Positions 51,955 to 60,055 of a stretch of DNA of 64,000 bases are shown here, piece after piece. The stretch is from Streptomonospora wellingtoniae (lineage in GTDB: Bacteria; Actinomycetota; Actinomycetes; Streptosporangiales; Streptosporangiaceae). How positions within the stretch are numbered: the first letter of the stretch is position 1; each line of letters begins with the position of its first letter. Below the pieces are notes generated by a model. It ran no database searches, was not told the origin of the DNA, and worked only from the letters and a program-made list of their open reading frames with translations. The stretch is taken from positions 124,001 through 188,000 of the forward strand of contig NZ_JAVREK010000004.1 in assembly GCF_031845375.1 (NCBI RefSeq). Reading direction: 5' to 3'. Both the position numbers and the translations under genes were made by a program.

Positions 51955-54114
51955 TCACCGCTTTGCGCCGTGCCCGGCAGGGACCTCCTCCGACGGAGCG
52001 CCGCCCCGGCGCGGCAGCGCACTCGGCGCGATCGCCCTGCCGCTCCGCGGGACGGCCGCCCCGTCGCCGGTCGGCTCCTCCGAGCCCTGCTCCGAGCCCT
52101 GCTCCGAGGGCGGCTCCTGCCCGGCGAACGCAGGGACGCGGCGCAAGGGCTCCGAGAGCCTGCCGGCGAGGCGCCGCACTCCCCGGGTGCCCGCGCGGGC
52201 GCACCGCCGGGCCAATCCGCCCGCAGGTCGGCCGATCCGCCACCCCGCCGGTGTCCAGTACAGGTCGATCCCCAACTCCGTGTACTCGTCGCCCTCGCCG
52301 ACGCCGACGTGCAGCGCACCCCTCGCGGAGGGGACCGGCAGCGTTGCGCTGAGGATCGCTGTCGGCAGCGACCCGTGCCCGGCCGGGCACGGCTGCGCCG
52401 TGACCCGCGCCGGGGCGCTGATCGGCTCTCGGCCCTCGCGGGCGAGGGTGAGGGTCAGCTCTCCGGGTATCGCGGCCTGCACCGCCAGCGGAATGTCCAG
52501 GCGCAGCCCCGCCGCGGTGCGGGCGACGCCGACCGGTCGGCCTGTGCGCAGTGCGCGCCGCAGCGGGCGCCGGCTTCCCGTCGTGGAGAAGACGAGCACC
52601 CCGTCGGAGTTCCAATAGGGGTTGGCGAAGCGCGCGCGGTCCCGGGGGCCCACGAACGCGGGCACGCGGGTGCGCTCGGCCCCGGAAGCGCGCTCCGGGC
52701 CGAGCGTGTGGCCGCTGCTGACGCCGCCGAGGACCACGCGGGTGTCGAACCTCCAGGTGCCGGCCAGGGGGCGCCCGTGGTCGGCGGTCTCGGCGTCGAT
52801 GCGCAGCGAGCCGGACAGCCGCAGACGGAAGCGGCCGGGGGCCTCGGCGGGCTCCTCGCACACCTTGTAGTCGAGCGGCAGTCTGACCACGGCCGGGTCG
52901 TCGGGGCGCGAGGCGTAGGCGCGCCAGGCCGCGGCCGGCGGTGCGTCGCCGATCTCAGCCGCCCGCTTGATCTCGGGCACCGCCGCGAGATCGGCGGGCA
53001 GGTCCCAGTAGACCGAGCCCCCTTCGCGCACGAACTCCAGCGGAGCGCCGGACGACACCCGCTCCAGGCCCGTCTCGACGTCCACGGCGAGCTCGGAGCC
53101 GCGCCAGCGGAAGCCGGTGATGCGGGTGCGGTGCGCCACGTCCTCCTCGAACTCGGCGACCCGGCGCAGCGCGTCGGGGCCGCCGCCGGTCAGCGCGGCC
53201 AGGCGCAGTCGGGCGAACGGGTTCAACCGGGCCGCGGCCGACGCGGTCACGCGCCTGCGGACGAGGTCGCCCGCGAGCCGGTGCATCAGGGCGACGCGGT
53301 CGTCGTCCTGGCGCAGGAAGGAGCGGCCCTGGAACAGCCCCAGCAGCTTCGAGCGCAGCCAGTGCGCGATGAGGCGGTCGCGGAACGGGCCGGGCTCGAC
53401 CTGCTCGTCGATGATGTCGAAGATCCGCTCGATGCTGCCCAGGAACTCTCCCGGCTCCTTGCGGGCGTAGGAGATGTTGTTGGACTTGCCGTCGCGGACC
53501 CAGAAGTAGCAGGTGTGGTCGTGCAGCACCGACACCCGCTCGGTCGCCAGGTAGGCGCGCAGCATGAACATGTGGTCCTCCAGGCGCACCCTGCCTTCCG
53601 GGAAGGCGAGCCCGTTGTCGAGGAGGAACTCGCGCCGGAACAGCTTGTGCACGGTCAGGGTGCTCAGCAGCTGCGCCCGGCTGCGCAGCGAGCCGCCCGA
53701 CATGGGCCGCTGGAAGATCTCCCGCGGTGCGTTGCGGCCCACGCCCGCCATGCGGCCGACGACGATGTCGGCGCGGTCCCGTTCGGCCCTGCGGTACAGG
53801 CGTTGGAGCGCCTCGGGGCCGAGCCGGTCGTCGTCGTCCATGAAGAGCACGTAGCGGCCCCGGGCCTTGCGGACGCCGACGTTGCGCGGCCGTCCCGGCC
53901 AGCCGGAGCCGTCGATGCGCACCACCTCCACATTGGGGTCGCCGGCGGTCTCGGCGTCCAGCAGCTCCGCCGTGCCGTCGGTCGAGCCGTCGTCGACGTA
54001 GAGCACCTCGAAGCGCTCGCGGCGCAGCGACTGCCGACGCAGCGACTCCAACCCCCGCAGCAGCCCCCGCGATCCGTTGTGCGTCGGCACGACCACCGAT
54101 ACGGCGATGTCCAT
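51955..54114 (-). CDS. Family 2 glycosyltransferase with C-terminal beta-domains
   Basis: A 719-aa protein. The N-terminal GT-A domain (1-230) has VVVPTHNGSRGLLRGLESL, DDGSTDGT (41-48) and the metal-binding FMDDDDRLGP (91-100). A helical segment (about 230-330) and roughly 370 residues of beta-strand-rich sequence follow, resembling the layout of wall-teichoic-acid glycosyltransferases TarP/TarS. It probably decorates an extracellular polymer; the acceptor is unknown. ATG 54114 follows GGGGGAG. nagA lies upstream on the same strand, but 195 nt separate them. Confidence 0.85.
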   Translation of the reverse strand: MDIAVSVVVPTHNGSRGLLRGLESLRRQSLRRERFEVLYVDDGSTDGTAELLDAETAGDPNVEVVRIDGSGWPGRPRNVGVRKARGRYVLFMDDDDRLGPEALQRLYRRAERDRADIVVGRMAGVGRNAPREIFQRPMSGGSLRSRAQLLSTLTVHKLFRREFLLDNGLAFPEGRVRLEDHMFMLRAYLATERVSVLHDHTCYFWVRDGKSNNISYARKEPGEFLGSIERIFDIIDEQVEPGPFRDRLIAHWLRSKLLGLFQGRSFLRQDDDRVALMHRLAGDLVRRRVTASAAARLNPFARLRLAALTGGGPDALRRVAEFEEDVAHRTRITGFRWRGSELAVDVETGLERVSSGAPLEFVREGGSVYWDLPADLAAVPEIKRAAEIGDAPPAAAWRAYASRPDDPAVVRLPLDYKVCEEPAEAPGRFRLRLSGSLRIDAETADHGRPLAGTWRFDTRVVLGGVSSGHTLGPERASGAERTRVPAFVGPRDRARFANPYWNSDGVLVFSTTGSRRPLRRALRTGRPVGVARTAAGLRLDIPLAVQAAIPGELTLTLAREGREPISAPARVTAQPCPAGHGSLPTAILSATLPVPSARGALHVGVGEGDEYTELGIDLYWTPAGWRIGRPAGGLARRCARAGTRGVRRLAGRLSEPLRRVPAFAGQEPPSEQGSEQGSEEPTGDGAAVPRSGRAIAPSALPRRGGAPSEEVPAGHGAKR

Positions 54115-54309
54115 CGTTCTCCCCCCGGGCACGTATGCGGCCTCGGCGCACCGGCTAGCCGGCTGACGGCCGCGCGCCACATGCGTACCGCCGCCGAGCG
54201 GTTGCCGCAGGCCGACACTCCGAATCCGCCGCGACCTGGTGGCCGGGTTCCGGCGGGCCGGGGGAGGGCCCCGCGCCGGGGGAGAGGGCAGCGGCGGCCT
54301 CCGGCCGCC

Positions 54310-55464
54310 TCAGGGGCGGCGGACCCAGGAGCCGTTGTGCATGACCCCGGCCACAGACAGGTCGTCGTCCAGAAGCTGCAGATCGGCCTTGCCGCCCGCC
54401 GTCAGCGACCCGACGCCCGGCAGGCCCAGCGCCCGTGCGGGAACCGCCGAGGCCGCGTGCGCGGCCGCCTCCAGCGGCACGTCCATGGTGTGCACGGCCC
54501 GCCGGACCGCGTCGGGCAGCACGATCGTGCTGCTGGCGATCTGCCCGGTCTCGGCGATGCGGGCTCGGCCGTCCTCGACGCGGACCCGCAGGTTGCCGAG
54601 GCTGTACTCGCCGTCGCCCAGCCCTGCCGCCGCCATCGCGTCGGTGACCAGCGCGACCCGGTCGCTGCCGGCGTTGTCGAACACCAGCCGCGCGGCGCCG
54701 GGGTGCACGTGCACGCCGTCGTTGACCAACTCCACGGTGATGCGCTCGTCGTTCAGCGCTGCGGCGATCGGGCCGGGCTCGCGGTGGTGCAGCGGGCGCA
54801 TCTGGTTGTAGATGTGCGTGGCCACGGTCGCGCCGGCGTCGAACGCGGCGCGCGCCTCGTCGTAGGTGGCCTCGGTGTGGCCCACGGCCGCGACCACGCC
54901 CTCGGAGACGGCGGCGCGGATCAGCTCGAGCGCGCCCGGAAGCTCGGGGGCCACGGTGATCATCCGCATGTGGCCGCGCCCGGCCTTCAGTATCGCGGCG
55001 AATTCGGCGAGGTCGGGTTCGCGCAGCAGGGCGGGGTCGTGCGCGCCGCACTTGCTCGCCGCGATGTAGGGGCCCTCCAGGTACACGCCGGCGATGCCGC
55101 CGCTGTCGGCCACCTCGGCCAGCGCCGCGATCTGGTCCAGGGTGTCGGCCGGCGCGGCGGTCACCAGGCCGCCGACGATCGTCGTGACGCCTTGGGTGCG
55201 GTTGAACTCCGCAATGCGCATGGCCCGTTCAGGGTCGGCGTCGGTGAACGCGGCGCCCGCCCCGCCGTGGATGTGGATGTCGACGGCGCCCGGCAGCACC
55301 CACCGGCCGCCCGCGTCCACGGTCACGGTGCCGCCTTCCGGCGCCTCCCCCGTGCCCAGAGCCGTGATGCGCTGCTCCTCCGCCCGGAGCCAGCCCGCCC
55401 GGACCCCGTGCGGGGTGAGCAGCCGTGCGTTCGTCAGCGTCGTCCCGGTCGGCCCTTGGCCCAT
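54310..55464 (-). CDS. nagA: N-acetylglucosamine-6-phosphate deacetylase
   Basis: A 384-aa amidohydrolase converting GlcNAc-6-P to glucosamine-6-P and acetate. Metal and active-site residues: His64/His66 in VDIHIHGG, Glu in YLEGPYIAASKCGAHDP, His in AVGHTEATYDEA and ATHIYNQM, and catalytic Asp in LVTDAMAAAGLGDG. ATG 55464 is chosen over ATG 55473, because GGAGG is then nine nt away instead of adjacent. It lies some 25 kb from the GlcNAc PTS cluster and completes that pathway. TGCCCGATACCA (55481-55492) upstream is a weak dre-like match. Confidence 0.94.
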   Translation of the reverse strand: MGQGPTGTTLTNARLLTPHGVRAGWLRAEEQRITALGTGEAPEGGTVTVDAGGRWVLPGAVDIHIHGGAGAAFTDADPERAMRIAEFNRTQGVTTIVGGLVTAAPADTLDQIAALAEVADSGGIAGVYLEGPYIAASKCGAHDPALLREPDLAEFAAILKAGRGHMRMITVAPELPGALELIRAAVSEGVVAAVGHTEATYDEARAAFDAGATVATHIYNQMRPLHHREPGPIAAALNDERITVELVNDGVHVHPGAARLVFDNAGSDRVALVTDAMAAAGLGDGEYSLGNLRVRVEDGRARIAETGQIASSTIVLPDAVRRAVHTMDVPLEAAAHAASAVPARALGLPGVGSLTAGGKADLQLLDDDLSVAGVMHNGSWVRRP

Positions 55465-55655
55465 GTCCCGCATCCTCCTGTGCCCGATACCACGTGGATC
55501 ATCCTCTGCCGGCCGGAGGTCCGGGCGCGCGTCCCGGCACCGCGGATGACGGGCGCAGGGGCGGGCGCCGTGCCGTTTCCGGCGCGGCGAAGGGGCGGGC
55601 GGTCGCACCCGCCCACGCATTGACGATAGCCGGGACCCCGATCATCATGGGGAAC

Positions 55656-55733
55656 ATGTCCGCCGGTGAGCTGCTCGTCCAGCGCCTGCACGTCGACCTG
55701 CGCCAGCAGGCCAGCGCACTCTGTCGCAGATAG
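55656..55733 (+). CDS. Putative cysteine-responsive leader peptide
   Basis: A 25-codon ORF: MSAGELLVQRLHVDLRQQAS followed by ALCRR and TAG. The R-L-HVDL...ASA-C pattern matches short actinobacterial leader peptides I recall, annotated as putative leader peptide and often preceding sulfur-metabolism genes. ATG 55647 is an alternative in-frame start. A hairpin (55739-55760) starts six nt after the stop, and an FMN-reductase gene begins 262 nt further on. TTGACG at 55620-55625 could be a -35 box. Translation through the terminal Cys codon could control downstream expression. Confidence 0.65.
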   Translation: MSAGELLVQRLHVDLRQQASALCRR

Positions 55734-55738
55734 CGCCA

Positions 55739-55760
55739 TCGGGGAGCGGCGCCTCCCCGA
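55739..55760 (+). promoter_or_regulatory. Hairpin after the leader peptide (possible attenuator)
   Basis: TCGGGGAG (55739-55746) and CTCCCCGA (55753-55760) form a perfect 8-bp stem with CGGCGC loop, six nt after the leader stop. A ribosome paused at the Cys codon (TGT) would cover sequence next to this stem. No U-run follows. Confidence 0.45.
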
Positions 55761-55995
55761 CCGCCCGGCACCCGCGGCGGCCCCGCCCGCACCGTCGCCC
55801 AAGTGCGCTCGGACCGCTGACATCGAGGCCACGGCTTTGACAGCCCGGTGCCCCCCGTCGCATTCGTTTCCCCCGCGGCCCCGCCCGCCCCTCGACGCGT
55901 TCCGGCCGCGGCCGTCCAGAGCGCCGGCTCCGCCACCCCTCGGCGCCGCCGCCAGTGAACGGCCAGACCAGCCGCACTCACCAGGAGCTACGAAC

Positions 55996-56529
55996 ATGAC
56001 GCGATTCACCGTTCTCGTCGCCGACCCCGAGCCGCGTTCGGCCATCCGGGCCGCCGCCGCGCACGCCGCCCAGGCGCTGGCCCGCGCCGTCGGTCCGCTC
56101 GCACCGGGCGGCGAGGACCGCACCGACGTCGTCGACCTGGCGCAACTCGGCCCCGCCCTGCTGGCGGCCCGGCCAGGCCGCGACATCGTCGAGGCCGTGG
56201 AGACCGTACGCCGCAGCGACGTTCTGCTGGTCGCCTCACCACAGGCGCACGGCAGCTACACCGGCCTGCTCAAGGTCTTCCTGGACCGTCTGCCGGAGCT
56301 GGGGCTGGGCCACGGAGTGGCCGCGCCGATGGCGGTCGTCGAGGACCTGCGCAACGGGCGCACTATCGAGGATGACCTGCGGGTGCTTCTGGCCGACCTG
56401 GGCGCCTGGGTCGCTGAGCCGGGCCTGCTGATGAGCCGGCGCGAGCTCGCCGAGCCGACGGAGGTCGCGGGGGCCTGGGCCGAGGTCGCGGCCCCGGCGC
56501 TCGCGGACGCGCTGTCGGTGCGGGCCTGA
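55996..56529 (+). CDS. NAD(P)H-dependent FMN reductase
   Basis: A 177-aa flavodoxin-like reductase of the SsuE/FMN_red family. The FMN-binding segment is VASPQAHGSYTGLLKVFLDR. Such enzymes supply reduced flavin to two-component monooxygenases, for example in sulfonate desulfurisation. No monooxygenase is adjacent here. ATG 55996 has AGGAG upstream. The short peptide at 55656 that ends in Cys suggests sulfur-dependent control. Confidence 0.87.
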   Translation: MTRFTVLVADPEPRSAIRAAAAHAAQALARAVGPLAPGGEDRTDVVDLAQLGPALLAARPGRDIVEAVETVRRSDVLLVASPQAHGSYTGLLKVFLDRLPELGLGHGVAAPMAVVEDLRNGRTIEDDLRVLLADLGAWVAEPGLLMSRRELAEPTEVAGAWAEVAAPALADALSVRA

Positions 56530-56554
56530 GCCGCGCTCCGGTGCGGGCGGCGGG

Positions 56555-57487
56555 TCAGCGTCCGGGAGCGGGCTGCCCGGGCTGCGGGGCGCCCTCGCGG
56601 GCGGCGCGTACGCGGGCGGTGTCGGCCTCGGCGCGGGCGACGTTGCCGCGGATCAGCACTACGACGACCAGGGTCAGCGCGAAGCCCGCGACGCGCAGCG
56701 CGAGCTGCAGCGGGTCGTCGGGAAGTTCCTCGGCGAAGACCGCGGTGCCCGCGACCACCATGAACACGTTGCCGGTCACGTTGGCCACCGGCGCGGTGAC
56801 TGCGGCGCGGGAGCGCTGCATCGAGGTCTGGAACAGCACGATGCCCACGGCCCACCCGACGCCGTAGAGGTAGGGGTAGGGGGAGGCGAGAACGGCCGGC
56901 ACCGCCGCCGCCGGGCCGTGGTCGGCGAGCAGGCCGCCGACCGCCTTGCCCTGCAGCCCGGCGGCGCCCTGAGCCAAACCGGCGGCCGCGCCCATGGCCG
57001 CCGCCGACACGTAGCGTCCGGCGCGCCCGGCCGCGGCCATCGCCAGGACGCAGCCCAGGACCGTCGCCGCGCTGACGCCGAGGAGCAGCGGCAGGTTCGG
57101 CACGGTACCGGTGCGCCCGCCCGGCGCCAGCGAAAGGCTGAGCAGCAGCAGCGCGACCGGCATCAGTGCCAAGGCCAGCCGCTCGCCGCGGGTGATCGGC
57201 TCGCCCAGGACGAGCGCCATGATCAGCAGCATGGTGGAGATCCCGCCGGCGAAGGCGGGCTGCACCACCGAGACCGGCGCCAGGCCGAGCGAGACGATCA
57301 GGCCGACGCTGCCCGCGGCCGCCAGCGCGCAGCCGGACACCCAGCGGGGGTTGCCCAGCAGCACGCGTGCGAGGTGCAGCGGCCGGTGCACGCTGATACC
57401 GGGGGAGCGGTGCAGGGCCCGCTGCTCGACCGTCAGGCCGAGAGAGTAGACCGCGGCGGAGACCAGCGCGGCGATCAGACCTGTCAC
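56555..57487 (-). CDS. DMT-superfamily (EamA-like) permease
   Basis: A 310-aa membrane protein with about nine or ten hydrophobic helices in two EamA-like halves (VTGLIAALVSAAVYSLGLTV and SVVQPAFAGGISTMLLIMAL). Members export or import small molecules; the substrate is not identifiable. GTG 57487 has GGAAAGGCGG upstream. Convergent with the FMN-reductase gene (25 nt apart) and followed upstream by a 704-bp non-coding spacer. Confidence 0.82.
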   Translation of the reverse strand: MTGLIAALVSAAVYSLGLTVEQRALHRSPGISVHRPLHLARVLLGNPRWVSGCALAAAGSVGLIVSLGLAPVSVVQPAFAGGISTMLLIMALVLGEPITRGERLALALMPVALLLLSLSLAPGGRTGTVPNLPLLLGVSAATVLGCVLAMAAAGRAGRYVSAAAMGAAAGLAQGAAGLQGKAVGGLLADHGPAAAVPAVLASPYPYLYGVGWAVGIVLFQTSMQRSRAAVTAPVANVTGNVFMVVAGTAVFAEELPDDPLQLALRVAGFALTLVVVVLIRGNVARAEADTARVRAAREGAPQPGQPAPGR

Positions 57488-58191
57488 GGGCGCCGCCTTT
57501 CCGGACGGTGGCCGCGGCCTGCCCGGACAGGGGACGGTGCGCGGCGCGGGGCTGGGGCGGACGGGAGGGAGGAAGCGCGTTCGGGCTCGGGCGACAGTAC
57601 CGGACTCCGGCCCGGCTCGGGCGGGTCCGGCCGGGAACGGGCCGCGCGGATTGCAGACGGTCGGCCGCGGCCGGGCGGACGTGCCGCCCGATCCTAGTCG
57701 ACTGCGGATATATAACAAGTTCTGTCGTCGTGGTCGGCGGCGCGGCAGCGGGTGGCCGGGCCGGCGGCGCACGCACGGCGCACGGTGCCGCAATCGCGCA
57801 TCGACCGAGGCAGCCGCGGTCGAGGCGGGTGGGAGCGCCGTGCCCGGGTCCGGGGTCGGCACCAGGCGGCGCCGGTTTCTGCGAGTGGTACGTGTTCTAC
57901 TGGAATGTGCGGTCGCGTACCCGTTCGCCCGCCCGGCGCGCCGACGGCTCTTCCACAGGGCCGCGCCCCGGGGTGCGGACAGGGCGCCGGGTGGAGTTCA
58001 ATCGTCGGCGGGGGCGCACCGTGCGGCCCCGCCCTGCCGGCGGCTTCCGGCAGCGGCGCCGTCGCCGAATACCGCAGCCGAGCAGCCACGGAGGACCGCG
58101 CAAGTGCCACCCCACACCGCGACCGTGCGGCCGTCCGGGCCGGTACGGGCGACGACCCCCCCGATCCGCGACGCGCGGAGGTGACCCGAGC
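57488..58191. other. Non-coding spacer between DMT permease and SGNH hydrolase genes
   Basis: A 704-bp divergent spacer. No frame on either strand resembles a protein. It contains an AT-rich segment (about 57708-57735, with ATATATAACAAG) that stands out from the GC-rich surroundings and is the likeliest promoter region, though I cannot assign hexamers. Confidence 0.45.
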
Positions 58192-59997
58192 GTGGCCAGC
58201 GAGCACGATCCCCCCGCCCGCGTCCGCAGGGCGCTGGACCGCCTCATCCCCTTCATCCGCCGCCTTCGCCCCGGCGGCGCCGCCCGGCAGGGCGGCGAGC
58301 ACAGCGGCGTGCCGGGCCGGCACGTACCCGGCGACGGGGGCGGCGACACCGGCGCACGCGGCGACGACCGCGCCGGCGAGGCTCTCACCGGCCGGAGCAG
58401 GCGACTGGTGCAGGTGCTGCGCAAGGGCTCCGAGGACTCGCGGCCGCGCCTGCGCCCGACCCCGCTGGGGCTGTTCGGCATCACCGTCGCCGCCATGTTC
58501 GTCACCCTGCTGCTGATCCAGAGCCTCATGGGCACCTTCCGCACCGACGACGCCGACGGCGCAGACGGATCCGGGGGTGCCCAGGCGACCGCCGCGCCGC
58601 CCCCCTCCGGCACGGCCCGGATCCTGGTCGTCGGCGACTCGATCGTCCAGGGCAGCAGCGGCGACTACACGTGGAGGTACCGCCTCTGGCGGCACCTCAG
58701 CCACCGGTCCGACCTCGACGTCGACTTCGTCGGGCCCGAGACCTCCATGCTCGACCTCGCCACAGGCACCGGGGGCGCGGACAGCTACGCCGAACCCGGG
58801 TTCGACACCGACCACGCGGGCCGGTGGGGCGCCACGGCGGCCGGCCTCGCCCGCGACGTCGGCGAGCAGGTGGCCGAGTACGACCCCCATTACCTGCTGT
58901 TCATGGCCGGCGTCAACGACTTCGTGCACGGGGGCTCGGCCGAGGACGCGCTGGGGGCCGTTCGCGACGCCGTCACCGCCGCCCGGGTCGCCAAGGGCGG
59001 GGTCCGGGTGGTGCTGGGCGAGGTCACCCCGGTCTGGGGCAGCGGCTCCGACGAGTCGATGAACAACCGGATCGCCGAGTTCAACGCGTCGCTTCCCAGC
59101 CTCGCCCGCGACATCAGCGGCGACCGCTCGCCGGTGGTCGTCGCCCGGACCGCGGCGGACTTTGCGCCCGCACAGGACACCTGGGACGGAACCCACCCCG
59201 ACGCGCGCGGCGAGCTGAAGATCGCGGCGGCGTTCGCCGACGCGCTCGCCGAGGACCTCGGCCTGGGCCGGCCCTACCCGCGCCCGCTGCCCGACGTGCG
59301 GACCGGCCCGCGCCGGGCGCCCGAGGTCGAGGCCGAGGACACCGACGACGGCGTGCGGCTCGCCTGGGACCCGGTCCCGGGCGCCACCCGCTACCAGGTC
59401 CTGCAGCAGCGCCTGCGCCCCGAGCGCGATGAGCAGGTGGCACTGCCCGTGGAGGTGTCGGCGCCGGGGGAGGGGCGGGCGGCGGTCGCGGTCGACCGGC
59501 TGCTGGCCGGAGCCACCTACGAGTTCGTCGTCCGTCCGTTCAAGGGCGACGACGGCGGTGCCCGCTCCGATCCGGTGCGGGTCAGCCACGCCGACGATCC
59601 GCCGCCCGCGCCCGACCGGGTCCGCATCCGGTCCGACGGAAGCAGGCTCACCTGGGACGGGGTCTCCTCGGCGACCCACTACGAGGTGTGGCGGCGGCCG
59701 CTGAGGTGCGCGCTGCCCGAGCCGCCGTCGGAGTCGCCCTCCGCGGGCTCCGGGCAGGGGACGCCCTCACCGTCCGCTCCGGCGCAGGAGCCCGGCGGCG
59801 AGGACTCCGCCGAGTGCGAACCGCGGGACGGCAAGGGGCCGGAGGACGGCGAGGGCTGGTCGAGCGCCGCGGTGGTCGACGAGGGGACCCGGTGGCAGAT
59901 CGACGGCGGCGCCGCCGGCTGGGAGTTCGCCGTGCGCGCGCACCGCGACTTCGTGCGCGGCGGCTACTCCGGGACCGTGAGCGGAGGTTCGGGGTGA
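58192..59997 (+). CDS. Membrane-anchored SGNH/GDSL hydrolase with FN3 domains
   Basis: A 601-aa type II membrane protein. A charged cytoplasmic N-terminus (~90 residues) and one helix (LGLFGITVAAMFVTLLLIQS) lead to an extracytoplasmic SGNH domain with nucleophile Ser150 in VVGDSIVQG, Asn242 in AGVNDFV and the Asp332/His335 pair in WDGTHPDA. Two fibronectin-III-like repeats follow, the second interrupted by a Pro/Ser/Glu-rich insertion. It could deacetylate or de-esterify an envelope glycan made by neighbours. GTG 58192 has GGAGG ten nt upstream. Confidence 0.85.
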   Translation: MASEHDPPARVRRALDRLIPFIRRLRPGGAARQGGEHSGVPGRHVPGDGGGDTGARGDDRAGEALTGRSRRLVQVLRKGSEDSRPRLRPTPLGLFGITVAAMFVTLLLIQSLMGTFRTDDADGADGSGGAQATAAPPPSGTARILVVGDSIVQGSSGDYTWRYRLWRHLSHRSDLDVDFVGPETSMLDLATGTGGADSYAEPGFDTDHAGRWGATAAGLARDVGEQVAEYDPHYLLFMAGVNDFVHGGSAEDALGAVRDAVTAARVAKGGVRVVLGEVTPVWGSGSDESMNNRIAEFNASLPSLARDISGDRSPVVVARTAADFAPAQDTWDGTHPDARGELKIAAAFADALAEDLGLGRPYPRPLPDVRTGPRRAPEVEAEDTDDGVRLAWDPVPGATRYQVLQQRLRPERDEQVALPVEVSAPGEGRAAVAVDRLLAGATYEFVVRPFKGDDGGARSDPVRVSHADDPPPAPDRVRIRSDGSRLTWDGVSSATHYEVWRRPLRCALPEPPSESPSAGSGQGTPSPSAPAQEPGGEDSAECEPRDGKGPEDGEGWSSAAVVDEGTRWQIDGGAAGWEFAVRAHRDFVRGGYSGTVSGGSG

Positions 59998-60055
59998 GCG
60001 GGCCCAACGCCGGCTTCCGCCGGCCGCTGCGCGCACGGGCGCGGAGACGGGCACC

